From assembly GCF_001715295.1 (NCBI RefSeq), contig NZ_MDKB01000004.1, positions 124,001 through 188,000 of the forward strand: a DNA stretch of 64,000 nt, written 5' to 3'. A program made the translations under genes and the position numbers. This DNA comes from Streptomyces griseus. Its GTDB lineage: Bacteria > Actinomycetota > Actinomycetes > Streptomycetales > Streptomycetaceae. Under the pieces are notes generated by a model, which saw only the letters and a program-made list of their open reading frames with translations, ran no database searches and was not told the DNA's origin. Of this stretch, positions 27,059-37,088 are shown one piece after another. Numbering within the stretch: the first letter of the stretch is position 1; every line of letters starts with the position of its first letter.

Positions 27059-27706
27059 TCAGCTGGTCCAGAAGTCCCACCAGCGCGTGAGGATCAGCAT
27101 GCCGATGATGCCGATCCAGAGCACGGGCGGCACCCAGTGGAACTCGGTGAGGCCGTTCCTGAGCCAGGCGGGGGCGGGGAGGATGCGGTGCTTGATGTTG
27201 TGCGTGGTGACGTAGCAGAACATGACGATCGTGGCGACCCAGGCCAGGCAGCACCACAGGCAGAGCGAGTTGATGTTGTACAGCGACTGGTACTGGAGCC
27301 AGGTGCAGAAGCCGACGCCGAACAGCGTGCCCGCGTTGAGGCCGAGCCAGTACCAGGAGCGGAAGCGCGCTCCCGCCAGGAGCGCCATGCCGATGCCGAT
27401 GACCACCGAGTAGGTCGCGATGCCGAGCATCGGATTGGGGAACCCGAAGGCGGACGCCTGCTCGCTCTTCATGATGTTGCCGCACGCGACCACGGGGTTG
27501 AGGCTGCACCCGGGGGTGAAGCTCGGGTCCTCGAGCAGCTTGAACTTGTCGATGGTGATCACCCAGGCGGCGAGGAGTCCGGCCGCTCCCGTGATCACCA
27601 GCAGCAGCGCGAGCGCGCGGCTGCCCCCGATGGTCCTCTTCCCGCTGTCCTCACCCTGCTCCGGGTCACGCTCGGAGGAGGAGTGGTCTACCGCTGCCAT
27701 CGTCAT
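27059..27706 (-). CDS. Vitamin K epoxide reductase family protein
   Basis: A 215-residue integral membrane protein with about five hydrophobic helices. The catalytic pair CLWC (Cys149, Cys152) sits at the top of a helix, and the loop cysteines Cys67 and Cys75 complete the VKOR set. Bacterial VKOR homologues reoxidise DsbA-like proteins and so drive disulfide formation outside the membrane; no DsbA-like partner is adjacent. Two ATGs (27706 and 27700) are possible. Confidence 0.92.
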   Translation of the reverse strand: MTMAAVDHSSSERDPEQGEDSGKRTIGGSRALALLLVITGAAGLLAAWVITIDKFKLLEDPSFTPGCSLNPVVACGNIMKSEQASAFGFPNPMLGIATYSVVIGIGMALLAGARFRSWYWLGLNAGTLFGVGFCTWLQYQSLYNINSLCLWCCLAWVATIVMFCYVTTHNIKHRILPAPAWLRNGLTEFHWVPPVLWIGIIGMLILTRWWDFWTS

Positions 27707-27976
27707 ATCGCCGTTCCATCACTGAGTAGCCGGCCGGGCAGGGTCATTCTGCCGCACCACCGATGCGCCCATCCGTTCGATGGAGATAAAGGCGTACGCA
27801 CGGGAAGGGCCGGAGCCGGGATTCGTCCGGGCCACGCGCCGTCGGTGCGGGCGGCCGCTTCCCCGGAAACCCTCCCCCAGGGTGAACGGATCGGGCACCG
27901 CATTGACGGCGTCCGGCCGGAGCCCGGGCCTTTTCCCGGGGTCCTTCACGCACACGACGGTCCGGGCCGCAACGCG
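27707..27976. other. Intergenic region between hisS terminators and the VKOR gene
   Basis: About 270 bases with no convincing gene. It probably carries the VKOR-rarA promoter on the minus strand. Confidence 0.4.
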
Positions 27977-28009
27977 CTGTGCCCGCCCGGACGGACCGGA
28001 CGGGCACAG
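27977..28009 (-). terminator. Distal hairpin after hisS
   Basis: CTGTGCCCG (27977-27985) pairs with CGGGCACAG (28001-28009), with further inner CCGG pairs around a small loop. It is the second of two hairpins after hisS. Confidence 0.6.
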
Positions 28010-28020
28010 GCGGTCGTGCG

Positions 28021-28044
28021 CGGGCGCCGGACGGACGGCGCCCG
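28021..28044 (-). terminator. Proximal hairpin after hisS
   Basis: CGGGCGCC and GGCGCCCG form an 8-bp stem around an 8-base loop three bases after the hisS stop. Together with the next hairpin it forms a tandem termination region. Confidence 0.6.
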
Positions 28045-28047
28045 GCG

Positions 28048-29310
28048 TCAGGCGAGCCGGGCCTGGACGACGGCCACCAGGTCGCCGAGCGCGACCGCCT
28101 CCTGCTCCCCGGACTCCATGTCCTTGAGCTGGACGCCGCCCTCGGCGAGGTCACGCTCGCCGGCCACCACGGTGTAGCGGGCCCCGGAGCGGTTGGCGCT
28201 CTTCATCGCGCCCTTGAGCCCACGGCCGCCGAAGGCGAAGTCCGTGGCGACCCCGGCCTTCCGCAACTCCGTGACCAGTCCGAAGAGCACCCGCCGGGCC
28301 TCCTCGCCGAGCGGGACCGCGTAGACGCTGGTGGGGGCGGGGACGTCGAGTCCGATGCCCTCGGCCTCCAGCGCGAGCACGGTGCGGTCCACCCCGAGCG
28401 CCCAGCCGACGGACGGCAGCGCGGGCCCGCCGATCATCTCGGAGAGGCCGTCGTAGCGGCCGCCGCCGCCCACCGCGGACTGCGAGCCCAGACCGTCGTG
28501 GACGAACTCGAAGGTGGTGCGGGTGTAGTAGTCGAGGCCCCGGACCAGCTTCTCGTCGTCCTCGTACACCACTCCGGCCTCCGTCAGCAGCTCGCGGACC
28601 TCCTCGTGGTACGCCTTGCAGGCGTCGCAGAGGAAGTCGCGCAGCAGCGGCGCGCCCGTCAGCTGCTTCTGGACCTCCGCCCGCTTGTCGTCGAGCACCC
28701 GCAGCGGGTTGATCTCGATGCGGCGGCGGGTCTCCTCGTCGAGGTCGAGATCGCGCAGGAAGGCCTGGAGCGCCTCGCGGTAGACGGGGCGGCACTCCTT
28801 GTCGCCCAGCGAGTTCAGCAGGATGCGGAACCGCGCGAGGCCCAGCGAACGGTAGGCCTGGTCGGCGAGGATGATCAACTCGGCGTCGAGCGCCGGGTCC
28901 TCGGTGCCGATGGCCTCGGCACCGACCTGCGAGAAGTGGCGGTAACGGCCCTTCTGCGGGCGCTCGTAGCGGTAGTAGGAGCCGGAGTACCAGAGTTTGA
29001 CGGGGAGGTTGCCCGCCTTGTGCAGGTTGGCCTCCAGCGCGGCGCGCAGCACCGAGGCGGTGCCCTCGGGCCGCAGGGCGAGCTCGGAGCCGCCCTTGGT
29101 GGTGAGGGTGTACATCTCCTTGGTGACGATGTCGGTGGACTCGCCGACCCCGCGGGCGAAGAGGTTCACGTCCTCGAAGCCCGGCGTCTCGATGTAGCCG
29201 TAGCCGGAGGTGCGCAGGGGGGCTGCGATGGCGTCCCGCACCGCCAGGTATGTCGCGGAGTCCGGCGGGATCAGGTCGTACGTGCCCTTGGGGGCCTGGA
29301 AGGTGCTCAC
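28048..29310 (-). CDS. hisS: Histidyl-tRNA synthetase
   Basis: A 420-residue class II histidyl-tRNA synthetase. Motif 2 ([12 protein letters not shown]), the histidine-specific loop [13 protein letters not shown] and GGGGRYDGL are present, with a C-terminal anticodon-binding domain. The GTG start lies 13 bases after the stop of the metallo-hydrolase gene, so the two are probably co-transcribed. Confidence 0.97.
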   Translation of the reverse strand: MSTFQAPKGTYDLIPPDSATYLAVRDAIAAPLRTSGYGYIETPGFEDVNLFARGVGESTDIVTKEMYTLTTKGGSELALRPEGTASVLRAALEANLHKAGNLPVKLWYSGSYYRYERPQKGRYRHFSQVGAEAIGTEDPALDAELIILADQAYRSLGLARFRILLNSLGDKECRPVYREALQAFLRDLDLDEETRRRIEINPLRVLDDKRAEVQKQLTGAPLLRDFLCDACKAYHEEVRELLTEAGVVYEDDEKLVRGLDYYTRTTFEFVHDGLGSQSAVGGGGRYDGLSEMIGGPALPSVGWALGVDRTVLALEAEGIGLDVPAPTSVYAVPLGEEARRVLFGLVTELRKAGVATDFAFGGRGLKGAMKSANRSGARYTVVAGERDLAEGGVQLKDMESGEQEAVALGDLVAVVQARLA

Positions 29311-29323
29311 GTCGTTTCTCTCG

Positions 29324-30010
29324 TCACATTCCTCGGCGGGGCGCGTCCAGGCCGTGCAGATACGGATTGGAGGCGCGCTCGCGGCCGATGGTCGTCTGGG
29401 GTCCGTGGCCGGACAGCACCACGGTCGAGTCGTCGAGCGGAAGGCACACGCGGGCCAGCGACTCGAGCAGCTCGGCGTGGTCGCCGCCGGGCAGGTCGGT
29501 GCGTCCGACGGAGCCGGCGAAGAGCAGGTCGCCCGAGAAGAGGACCTGCGGCACGTCCGCGGCCTCGGGCATCCTGAACGTCACCGACCCCTTGGTATGC
29601 CCGGGTGCGTGCGCGACGCCGAAGTCCATGCCGGCCAGCTTCAGCCGGGACCCGTCGGCCAGTTCCCTGACGTCGTCGGGCTCGCCCACGGTCAGCTCTC
29701 CCATGAGCGGCATCCCGATGGAGCGGCCGAGGGCCTTCTCCGGGTCGCTCATCATGTACCGGTCCTCGGGGTGGATCCACGCGGGGACGTCGTGGGCGCC
29801 GCAGACGGGGACGACCGAGGCGACATGGTCGATGTGGCCGTGGGTGAGCACGACGGCGACGGGCTTGAGCCGATGCTTCTTCAGCGCTTCCTCGACGCCC
29901 TGGGCGGCCTGGTGGCCGGGATCGATGATCACGCACTCCTCGCCTGCGGCGGGGGCGACCAGGTAGCAGTTGGTCCCCCAGGCCCCGGCGGGGAACCCGG
30001 CAATGAGCAC
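29324..30010 (-). CDS. Metallo-beta-lactamase-fold hydrolase (glyoxalase II-like)
   Basis: A 228-residue MBL-fold enzyme. THGHIDHV (about residues 56-63) is the metal-binding HxHxDH motif, the later His ligand is in APGHTKGS, and the Asp ligand is in FSGDLLF. The [10 protein letters not shown] segment is common in glyoxalase II-like proteins. The substrate is not determinable from sequence. GTG start; gene order MBL-hisS is conserved in actinobacteria. Confidence 0.92.
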   Translation of the reverse strand: MLIAGFPAGAWGTNCYLVAPAAGEECVIIDPGHQAAQGVEEALKKHRLKPVAVVLTHGHIDHVASVVPVCGAHDVPAWIHPEDRYMMSDPEKALGRSIGMPLMGELTVGEPDDVRELADGSRLKLAGMDFGVAHAPGHTKGSVTFRMPEAADVPQVLFSGDLLFAGSVGRTDLPGGDHAELLESLARVCLPLDDSTVVLSGHGPQTTIGRERASNPYLHGLDAPRRGM

Positions 30011-30159
30011 GTTCGTCCTTAGTGTTCGTCCGTAGCGGGAGGGCCGCGGAGAGGAATGCGGCAGATCAGAGCCTACCGGCGCTCCTCATTCCACAGCTAA
30101 CCCATATACCGTACGGGGCAACCGAGGCCCGATCACACGACGTACAAGGAGAACAACCG

Positions 30160-30948
30160 GTGGTCAGCAGCGATCAGCGGCGGCGGCAGCTCGCCCGGGA
30201 GAAGTTCGAGCGGCAGCAGCAGCGCCGGGAGGAGGCGCGCCGGAGGACCAGGCGCCTCGCGGTGATCATCGCGTCCTCGGTGGCCGTGGTGGCGGTCATC
30301 GGCGCGGGCGCGTACGTCTCCCTCGACGGTGACGACGGCGGCGACAAGAAGACCGCCGACGCGGCGGCGAGCCCCTCCGCGTCGCCGTCGCCGAGCGAGA
30401 GCGAGGTGCCCGAGCCGGCGATGAAGATCGACAAGAAGGCGGCGTACGCGATGTCGCTGAAGACCAGCCAGGGCGACATCGCGATCGAGATGGACGCGGC
30501 GAAGACCCCGCACACCACGAACTCGTTCAAGTCGCTCGCGGACAAGGGGTACTTCGACGGCACGAAGTGCCACCGGCTCACCACGCAGGGCATCTACGTC
30601 CTGCAGTGCGGCGACCCGAAGGGCGACGGGACGGGCGGTCCCGGCTACACGATCCCCGACGAGAACCTCACGGCGCTGGGCAAGCCCGGCGGCGACGGCT
30701 CGGTGACGTATCCGGCGGGCACGGTCGCGATGGCGAACACCGGCCAGCCGGGCACCGGCGGCAGCCAGTTCTTCCTGGTCTACAAGGACACCCAACTGCC
30801 GCCCACCTACACGCCGTTCGGCACGATGGACGAAGCCGGCCTGAAGGCCGTCAAGAAGATCGCCGAGGCCGGAGTCACCGGTGGGGCGGCCGACGGCGCT
30901 CCGAAGAAGACCGTCACGGTCGAGAAGGCGGCTGTCGAGAAGGCCTGA
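30160..30948 (+). CDS. Membrane-anchored cyclophilin-type peptidyl-prolyl isomerase
   Basis: A 262-residue protein with a short, highly basic cytoplasmic N-terminus (RRRQLAREKFERQQQRREEA), one transmembrane helix (LAVIIASSVAVVAVIGAGAYV), a Ser/Pro/Glu-rich linker and a cyclophilin domain outside the membrane. FHRL is replaced by CHRLTTQGIYVLQCG and GGSQFF by GTGGSQFFLV, both recognisable cyclophilin core segments; the catalytic Arg is partly altered. GTG at 30160 with AAGGAG upstream decides the start. Divergent from the MBL gene. Confidence 0.92.
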   Translation: MVSSDQRRRQLAREKFERQQQRREEARRRTRRLAVIIASSVAVVAVIGAGAYVSLDGDDGGDKKTADAAASPSASPSPSESEVPEPAMKIDKKAAYAMSLKTSQGDIAIEMDAAKTPHTTNSFKSLADKGYFDGTKCHRLTTQGIYVLQCGDPKGDGTGGPGYTIPDENLTALGKPGGDGSVTYPAGTVAMANTGQPGTGGSQFFLVYKDTQLPPTYTPFGTMDEAGLKAVKKIAEAGVTGGAADGAPKKTVTVEKAAVEKA

Positions 30949-31014
30949 ACGGCCGGGCGGCCGGGCGGCCCCGGCGGACCGGCGCGGACGGGATAATCTC
31001 GGCCGCGCGGAGTG

Positions 31015-31044
31015 CGGACAGCCGGGCGGCCCGTCGCCTAGATT
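31015..31044 (+). promoter_or_regulatory. Likely promoter of the DUF349 gene
   Basis: CGGACA (31015-31020) and TAGATT (31039-31044) with 18-bp spacing form a reasonable vegetative promoter, giving a leader of about 85-90 bases that contains the hairpin described next. Confidence 0.45.
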
Positions 31045-31089
31045 GGCGTTGTGCAGGGCGGGCGCGGCCCGCCCCAGGAAACTGTGGAC

Positions 31090-31122
31090 GATGCACGGGG
31101 GGCGAACCCCCTCGCTGGCATC
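31090..31122 (+). promoter_or_regulatory. Leader hairpin before the DUF349 gene
   Basis: An outer GATGC/GCATC helix (31090-31094 with 31118-31122) encloses a GGGGG/CCCCC helix (31097-31101 with 31107-31111) capped by GCGAA. It ends a few bases before the GGAGGAGG ribosome binding site. Confidence 0.5.
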
Positions 31123-31138
31123 AGGTGGAGGAGGCGCT

Positions 31139-32368
31139 GTGAGCAGCGACCCGTGGGGCCGTGTCGACGAGACGGGCACCGTGTACGTGCGTACAGCCGA
31201 CGGCGAGCAGGTCGTCGGATCGTGGCAGGCCGGTTCCCCCGAGGAGGCCCTGGCCTATTTCGAGCGCAAGTACGAGGGCCTGGTGGTCGAGATCGGCCTC
31301 CTCGAGCGGCGGGTGAAGACCACCGACCTGTCGGCGAAGGACGCTACCGCTGCGATCGAGCACCTGCGTCAGCAGGTCGACGAGCACCACGCCGTCGGTG
31401 ACCTCGCCGCGCTGGGCAAGCGGCTGGACGCGCTCGTCGCGACGGTCGACTCCCGGCGCGAGGAGCGCAGGGTCCAGAAGGCGAAGCAGACCGACGAGGC
31501 GCGCGGCGCCAAGGAGGCGCTCGTCGTCGAGGCCGAGGAGCTGGCGCAGAGCGAGCAGTGGCGGTCCGCCGGTGAGCGGCTGCGGGCGCTCGTGGACACG
31601 TGGAAGGGGCTGCCGCGGCTCGACCGCAAGTCCGACGACGAGCTGTGGCACCGCTTCTCGCACGCCCGGTCCGTGTTCTCCAAGCGGCGCAAGGCGCACT
31701 TCGCCGCGCTGGACGCCCAGCGCGAGGAGGCACGCAAGGTCAAGGAGAAGCTGGTCGCCGAGGCGGAGTCGCTCTCCGGCTCGACCGACTGGGGTGCCAC
31801 GGCCGCCCGCTACCGCGACCTGATGACCGAGTGGAAGGCGGCGGGACGCGCCCAGCGCGAGGCCGAGGACGAGCTGTGGAACCGCTTCCGCGGTGCGCAG
31901 GACGTGTTCTTCGCGGCCCGCAGCGGTGTCTTCGCCGAACGGGACGCGGAGCAGGGCGAGAACCTCAAGGTCAAGGAGGAGCTCGCGGCCGAGGCCGAGA
32001 AGCTGGTGCCCGTGACGGACCTGAAGGCCGCCAGGGCCGCGTTCCGCGCCCTGAACGAGCGCTGGGAAGCCGTCGGCCACGTGCCGCGGGACGCCCGCCC
32101 GAAGGTCGAGGGGCGGATGCACGCGGTGGAACGGGCGCTCCAGGAGGCCGAGGAGTCCGAGTGGCGCCGGACGAACCCGGAGGCGCGGGCCCGTGCCGAG
32201 GGCCTGACCGGTCAGCTCCAGGCCGCCGTCGACAAGCTGCGCACGCAGATCGACACGGCGCGCGCATCGGGCAACAACGCGCGGGCCGACAAGCTCTCGC
32301 GTGAGCTCGAAGGCCGCCAGGCGCTGCTGGACCAGGCTCTGAAGGGCCTGGAGGAGTTCGGCGGCTGA
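31139..32368 (+). CDS. DUF349 helical-repeat protein
   Basis: A 409-residue, highly charged, mostly helical protein with three DUF349 repeats, each centred on a WR/WG...LxxLxxxW(K/E) pattern (about residues 135-160, 215-235 and 290-310). No enzymatic motif and no membrane segment. DUF349 proteins are of unknown function; a coiled scaffold or nucleic-acid-associated role is plausible. GTG at 31139 with GGAGGAGG upstream. Convergent with relA. Confidence 0.88.
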   Translation: MSSDPWGRVDETGTVYVRTADGEQVVGSWQAGSPEEALAYFERKYEGLVVEIGLLERRVKTTDLSAKDATAAIEHLRQQVDEHHAVGDLAALGKRLDALVATVDSRREERRVQKAKQTDEARGAKEALVVEAEELAQSEQWRSAGERLRALVDTWKGLPRLDRKSDDELWHRFSHARSVFSKRRKAHFAALDAQREEARKVKEKLVAEAESLSGSTDWGATAARYRDLMTEWKAAGRAQREAEDELWNRFRGAQDVFFAARSGVFAERDAEQGENLKVKEELAAEAEKLVPVTDLKAARAAFRALNERWEAVGHVPRDARPKVEGRMHAVERALQEAEESEWRRTNPEARARAEGLTGQLQAAVDKLRTQIDTARASGNNARADKLSRELEGRQALLDQALKGLEEFGG

Positions 32369-32384
32369 GGCGTTTCCGTGCTGT

Positions 32385-32425
32385 GGAAGGGGCTCCCGTA
32401 CGCGCCGCGTACGGGAGCCCCTTCC
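32385..32425. terminator. Bidirectional terminator between the DUF349 gene and relA
   Basis: Two perfectly complementary 20-base arms (32385-32404 and 32406-32425) around one central base lie between convergent genes, 16 bases after one stop and 13 before the other. Confidence 0.9.
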
Positions 32426-32438
32426 GTGCGTCCGCCGG

Positions 32439-35099
32439 CTACGGCCTGCGCGCCGAGGTGACCCGGTAGACGTCGTAGACGCCCTCCACACCCCGCACGG
32501 CCTTCAGGACGTGGCCCAGGTGCTTGGGGTCGCCCATCTCGAAGGTGAAGCGTGAGGTGGCCACCCGGTCGCGGGACGTCTGTACGGCCGCCGACAGGAT
32601 GTTGACGTGCTGGTCGGACAGGACGCGGGTGACGTCGGAGAGCAGCCTGGAGCGGTCCAGCGCCTCGACCTGGATGGCCACGAGGAAGACCGACGACTGG
32701 GTGGGCGCCCATTCGACGTCGAGGATCCGCTCCGGCTGCTGCGAGAGCGAGTCGACGTTGACGCAGTCGGCGCGGTGTACGGAGACGCCGCTGCCCCGGG
32801 TCACGAAGCCGATGATCGGGTCGCCGGGAACGGGCGTGCAGCAGCGGGCCAGCTTGACCCACACGTCCTCGACGCCCTTGACGACGACGCCCGGGTCCGC
32901 CTTGGCCCGGCGCTTGCTGCGGCCGTGCGAGGGCGGCGAGCTCTCGGCCAAATCCTCGTTGGCGGCGTCCTCGCCGCCGAGCGCCTGGACGAGCTTCTGG
33001 ACGACGCCCGCCGCGGCGACATGGCCCTCACCGATCGCCGCGTACAGCGACGAGATGTCGGGGTAGCGCATCTCGTGGGCGAGGGTGACCAGGGAGTCAC
33101 CGGTCAGGATCCGCTGGATCGGCAGGTTCTGCTTGCGCATGGCCCGCGCGATGGCGTCCTTGCCCTGTTCGATCGCCTCGTCGCGCCGCTCCTTGGAGAA
33201 CCAGGCACGGATCTTGTTGCGGGCCCGGGGCGACTTGACGAACTGCAGCCAGTCCCGGGAGGGTCCGGCGCCGGCCGCCTTGGACGTGAACACCTCCACG
33301 AGGTCGCCGTTGTCGAGCGTCGACTCCAGCGGTACGAGCCGTCCGTTGACCCGTGCCCCTATGGTCCGGTGGCCGACCTCCGTGTGGACGGCGTAGGCGA
33401 AGTCGACCGGCGTGGCCCCGGCGGGCAGCGCTATGACGTCGCCCTTCGGCGTGAAGACGAAGACCTCGTTGCGTGACAGGTCGAAGCGCAGCGACTCCAG
33501 GAACTCGCTGGGGTCCTCCGTCTCCTTCTGCCAGTCCAGGAGCTGGCGCAGCCACGCCATGTCGTTGACCGTGTCCTGGCCACGGCCACCGGTGTTCTTG
33601 GGGACGTCGGTGCGCACCTTGGAGGCGCCCGCCACGGCCTCCTGCTTGTACTTCCAGTGCGCCGCGATGCCGTACTCGGCGCGGCGGTGCATGTCGAACG
33701 TGCGGATCTGCAGCTCGACGGGCTTGCCGCTGGGGCCGATCACCGTGGTGTGCAGCGACTGGTACATGTTGAACTTGGGCATCGCGATGTAGTCCTTGAA
33801 CCGCCCGGGCACCGGATTCCACCGGGCGTGGACGGTCCCGAGCGCCGCGTAGCAGTCGCGGACCGTGTCGACAAGTACCCGGATTCCCACCAGGTCGTAG
33901 ATCTCGGCGAAGTCCCGGCCCCGCACGATCATCTTCTGGTAGACGCTGTAGTAGTGCTTGGGCCTCCCGGTGACGGTGGCCTTGATGCGGGCCGCACGCA
34001 GGTCGGACTGGACCTCGTCGGTCACTATGGCGAGGTACTCGTCGCGCTTGGGGGCACGCTCGGCGACGAGGCGGACGATCTCGTCGTACATCTTGGGGTA
34101 GAGGATCGCGAAGGCGAGGTCCTCCAGCTCCCACTTGATGGTGTTCATGCCCAGGCGGTGGGCCAGCGGCGCGTAGATCTCCAGGGTCTCGCGGGCCTTC
34201 TTCTCCTGCTTCTCCCGCTTGAGGTAGCGCATGGTGCGCATGTTGTGCAGCCGGTCGGCCAGCTTGATGACCAGGACCCGGGGGTCCTTGGCCATGGCGA
34301 CGACCATCTTGCGCACGGTCTCCGCCTGGGCGGCCTCGCCGAACTTGACCTTGTCGAGCTTGGTGACGCCGTCGACCAGCAGCGCGACCTGGTCGCCGAA
34401 GTCCTTGCGCAGCGTGTCCAGGCCGTACTCGGTGTCCTCGACCGTGTCGTGCAGCAGCCCGGCCATGAGCGTCGCCGGGTCCATGCCCAGCTCGGCGAGG
34501 ATCGTGGTGACGGCGAGCGGATGGGTGATGTAGGGGTCGCCGCTCTTGCGTTTCTGCCCGCGGTGCCAGCGTTCGGCGACCTGATAGGCACGCTCGATCT
34601 GACGCAGGGTCGCGGACTCGATCTTGGGGTCGTTGCCGCGGACGGTACGCAGGAGGGGTTCGAGGACCGGGTTGTACGGGCTGGAGCGCTGGACGCCCAG
34701 ACGGGCGAGGCGGGCCCTGACCCGGTTGGAGGAACCGCCGGAGCGCACGTGCGGCGCGGGAGCCGGGGGCTTCGGGGCGGGCGGCTTGGAAGGCGCGGCC
34801 GCCGGCACCGCGGGCTGGGCGGCGGGGGCGGGGGCCGCGGGCTGCACGGCGGGGTCGGGTGCCGGAGGCTTCGGTGCCGCGCCGCCGGAGGCGGGGGCCG
34901 CCGGTGACGGCTCCGGACCGGTGGCAGGAGCCTGCTTCGCGGGCCCGGCCGCCGCCCCGTCGCTCCGGTCCCGGCCGTCCGCGGGTTCGCGCGCCCCGGG
35001 GTCGCCCGCCGAGGCGGGCTGCGCCTTCGCAGGCGTGGCGGGGGCCGTCGCGGGCTTGTCGGGCTGCGCGGCGGCGACTGGACGGACCTCGTCTGGCAA
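32439..35099 (-). CDS. relA: (p)ppGpp synthetase/hydrolase RelA/SpoT
   Basis: An 886-residue bifunctional alarmone enzyme. After a Pro/Ala-rich disordered N-terminus of about 160 residues come the HD hydrolase domain ([25 protein letters not shown]), the synthetase domain ([30 protein letters not shown]), a TGS domain ([14 protein letters not shown]), a zinc-finger-like [11 protein letters not shown] region and a C-terminal ACT domain. The TTG at 35099 has GAGGAG five bases upstream. In Streptomyces this enzyme links starvation to antibiotic production. It stands alone, with hairpins on both sides. Confidence 0.97.
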   Translation of the reverse strand: MPDEVRPVAAAQPDKPATAPATPAKAQPASAGDPGAREPADGRDRSDGAAAGPAKQAPATGPEPSPAAPASGGAAPKPPAPDPAVQPAAPAPAAQPAVPAAAPSKPPAPKPPAPAPHVRSGGSSNRVRARLARLGVQRSSPYNPVLEPLLRTVRGNDPKIESATLRQIERAYQVAERWHRGQKRKSGDPYITHPLAVTTILAELGMDPATLMAGLLHDTVEDTEYGLDTLRKDFGDQVALLVDGVTKLDKVKFGEAAQAETVRKMVVAMAKDPRVLVIKLADRLHNMRTMRYLKREKQEKKARETLEIYAPLAHRLGMNTIKWELEDLAFAILYPKMYDEIVRLVAERAPKRDEYLAIVTDEVQSDLRAARIKATVTGRPKHYYSVYQKMIVRGRDFAEIYDLVGIRVLVDTVRDCYAALGTVHARWNPVPGRFKDYIAMPKFNMYQSLHTTVIGPSGKPVELQIRTFDMHRRAEYGIAAHWKYKQEAVAGASKVRTDVPKNTGGRGQDTVNDMAWLRQLLDWQKETEDPSEFLESLRFDLSRNEVFVFTPKGDVIALPAGATPVDFAYAVHTEVGHRTIGARVNGRLVPLESTLDNGDLVEVFTSKAAGAGPSRDWLQFVKSPRARNKIRAWFSKERRDEAIEQGKDAIARAMRKQNLPIQRILTGDSLVTLAHEMRYPDISSLYAAIGEGHVAAAGVVQKLVQALGGEDAANEDLAESSPPSHGRSKRRAKADPGVVVKGVEDVWVKLARCCTPVPGDPIIGFVTRGSGVSVHRADCVNVDSLSQQPERILDVEWAPTQSSVFLVAIQVEALDRSRLLSDVTRVLSDQHVNILSAAVQTSRDRVATSRFTFEMGDPKHLGHVLKAVRGVEGVYDVYRVTSARRP

Positions 35100-35195
35100 G
35101 AGCGCTCCTCGTGCGGATCCGGGCTCCCCGGAAACCCCATGGTATCGACCCCCCGGCCGGACCTCGCCCGGGGAGGCGGAACCCTCACAACGCGG

Positions 35196-35225
35196 ACGGG
35201 CACCCGGGTGTTCCCGGGTGCCCGT
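35196..35225 (-). terminator. Hairpin between apt and relA
   Basis: ACGGGCACCCGGG (35196-35208) and its complement (35213-35225) form a perfect 13-bp stem with a TGTT loop, placed to end the secDF-apt transcript before relA. Confidence 0.75.
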
Positions 35226-35266
35226 CCTGTGCGGTGCTGTGCCGACGCCCTCAGGCGCCCGGCCCG

Positions 35267-35429
35267 GAGCCTGGCGGGTGACCTCCGACCGAGCGCCCAC
35301 GCCCCGGCACGCACGCTTCCCGTCTTGCCGAAACGCCCACGTAGCTCCGCCACGAGGGCCTCCCGGCGCCTTGGAACCGCACGCACCGGACCGCGCCCGC
35401 TTGTCGATCCCAGGTCACCCGCCAGGCTC
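35267..35429. repeat. Dispersed palindromic element, full copy A
   Basis: A 163-bp element with perfect 18-bp terminal inverted repeats (GAGCCTGGCGGGTGACCT at the left, its complement at the right). Its right end meets the apt stop codon exactly, so that on the minus strand the junction reads TGA-GAGCC. The reverse complement aligns end to end with copy C at 44677-44837, sharing blocks such as GTGCGTGCGGTT, GGCGGAGCT and AGCGTGCGTGCCGGGGCGTG. Together with the hairpin at 35196 it fills the relA-apt gap; no gene is apparent there. Confidence 0.85.
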
Positions 35430-35981
35430 TCAGAGCGTGATCAATGCCTCGACCGGGGCGCCCCGCAGCCCCGTCCCGAGCCTGGCGCGGCCGCCGAGGA
35501 AGCCGAGTTCCATGAGGACGGACACCCCCGCCACGTCGGCGCCGGCCTGCCGAATCAGCTCCAGCGAGGCCTCCGCGGTCCCGCCGGTGGCCAGGACGTC
35601 GTCGATGACCATGATCCGGTCGTCGACGGACAGGTCCTCGGCGTGGACCTCGATCTCGGCCGTGCCGTACTCGAGCTCGTAGGCCCGCGTGAGCGTCGCC
35701 CCGGGCAGCTTCCCTGCCTTGCGCACGGGGACGAAGCCGAGCCCGGCCCGGACGGCGACCGGTGCGGCCAGGATGAACCCGCGTGCCTCCAGGCCCACGA
35801 CCTTGGTGGCGCCGTGGCGCACGCAGAGCTCCGCGAGGTGCTCGGTGAGCGCGGTGAAGGCGACCGGGTCCGCCAGGAGCGGGGTGATGTCCTTGAACAG
35901 CACTCCCGGCTTCGGGTAGTCCGGCACATCACGGATCCGGCTGAGCAGCAGGTCGCGGATGGGTGCGGCGGTGCTGGTCAT
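35430..35981 (-). CDS. apt: Adenine phosphoribosyltransferase
   Basis: A 183-residue type I PRTase that salvages adenine to AMP. The PRPP-binding signature is IMVIDDVLATGGTAEA (about residues 123-138). The flexible-loop RKAGKLPG and the N-terminal FKDITPLL are characteristic. The ATG overlaps the secF stop (ATGA). The secD-secF-apt-relA order is conserved in actinobacteria. Confidence 0.96.
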   Translation of the reverse strand: MTSTAAPIRDLLLSRIRDVPDYPKPGVLFKDITPLLADPVAFTALTEHLAELCVRHGATKVVGLEARGFILAAPVAVRAGLGFVPVRKAGKLPGATLTRAYELEYGTAEIEVHAEDLSVDDRIMVIDDVLATGGTAEASLELIRQAGADVAGVSVLMELGFLGGRARLGTGLRGAPVEALITL

Positions 35982-37087
35982 CGGCGGTTCCCCGGCGTCC
36001 GGCCGTGGCCGCCGTGCTGGCGGCGCTGACCGACGACGGCCCCCGCGGTCTCGGTCTCCGGGCCGAGGTCCTGCGCCCGGTCGTCACCGTCGTCCTCCGG
36101 CGACTCGCCCTTGGCCAAGGCGGCGGCCCGCTTGGCGAGGATCCGCTTCTTCAGGGCCTTCATCTGCGGCTCGCGTTCCTTGAGGTCCGCGACCAGCGGC
36201 GTGGCGATGAAGATCGAGGAGTACGCGCCGGCGGCGAGGCCGACGAAGAGCGACAGGGAGATGTCGTTCAGCATGCCGGCGCCGAGGACACCACCACCGA
36301 TGAAGAGCAGACCGGCGACCGGCAGCAGCGCGACGACGGTGGTGTTGATGGAGCGCACGAGCGTGCCGTTGATCGAACGGTTGGCGATCTCGCTGTAGGT
36401 CCAGCGGGTCTGCTTGGTGATCCCGTGCGTGCCCTCCTTGAGGCTGTCGAAGACGACCACCGTGTCGTAGAGGGAGTAACCGAGGATGGTCAACAGACCG
36501 ATCACGGTGCCCGGGGTGACCTCGAAGCCGACCAGGGCGTAGACGCCGACCGTGATGGTGATGTCGTGGATCAGTGCCACGAGGGCCGCGATGGCCATCC
36601 GCCACTCGAAGGCGATGGCGAGGTAGACCACCACGAGGACCATGAAGATGCCGAGGCCGGTCCAGGCCTTGTTGGCGATCTGCTCACCCCAGCTGGGGCC
36701 GACGAGGTCCGCGTTGATCTTCGACTCGGGGATGCCGAGGTCGTCGGAGAGCTGGGCCTTGATCTGGTCGGCCTTGGCGGTGTCGACCTCGGTGATCTGG
36801 ATCCGGAGGCCGCCGTTGCCGAGTTCCTGGACGATCGCCTCGTGACCGGAGGCCGCCACCGCGTCCTCGTGGGCCTGGCTGACCGAGACCTTCGCCTTGG
36901 TGTCGGTCGTGAAGACCGCGCCGCCCTTGAACTCGATGCCCATGTTCAGGCCGCTGACCGCCAGGCCGACGATGGCCGTGATGGTGATCAGGATCGAGAC
37001 GCCGTACCAGATCTTGCGCTTGCCGATGAAGTCGTAGCCGACCTCGCCTCGGTAGAGCCGGGCGCCGAGAGTGCCGAGTCGCGACAT
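35978..37087 (-). CDS. secF: Protein translocase subunit SecF
   Basis: A 369-residue RND-type membrane protein that, with SecD, uses the proton gradient to pull exported proteins through SecYEG. Six transmembrane helices, a large periplasmic-type domain after the first helix and the signatures GIEFKGGAVF, DITITVGVYAL and GYSLYDTVVVFD are visible. The C-terminal tail of about 60 residues is hydrophilic and longer than in E. coli. The ATG at 37087 has AAGGAGG six bases upstream, with one base between it and the secD stop. Confidence 0.96.
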   Translation of the reverse strand: MSRLGTLGARLYRGEVGYDFIGKRKIWYGVSILITITAIVGLAVSGLNMGIEFKGGAVFTTDTKAKVSVSQAHEDAVAASGHEAIVQELGNGGLRIQITEVDTAKADQIKAQLSDDLGIPESKINADLVGPSWGEQIANKAWTGLGIFMVLVVVYLAIAFEWRMAIAALVALIHDITITVGVYALVGFEVTPGTVIGLLTILGYSLYDTVVVFDSLKEGTHGITKQTRWTYSEIANRSINGTLVRSINTTVVALLPVAGLLFIGGGVLGAGMLNDISLSLFVGLAAGAYSSIFIATPLVADLKEREPQMKALKKRILAKRAAALAKGESPEDDGDDRAQDLGPETETAGAVVGQRRQHGGHGRTPGNRR

Positions 37088-37088
37088 C

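Noticed and set aside
23219-30010. Horizontal transfer or a genomic island around rpsD-hisS
   Set aside because: Base composition and codon bias match the rest, gene order is typical of actinobacteria, and no integrase or attachment repeats are present.
35267-35429. The repeat element as an insertion sequence or a short coding gene
   Set aside because: It is too short for a transposase, and the frames through it differ between copies and run into neighbouring sequence.
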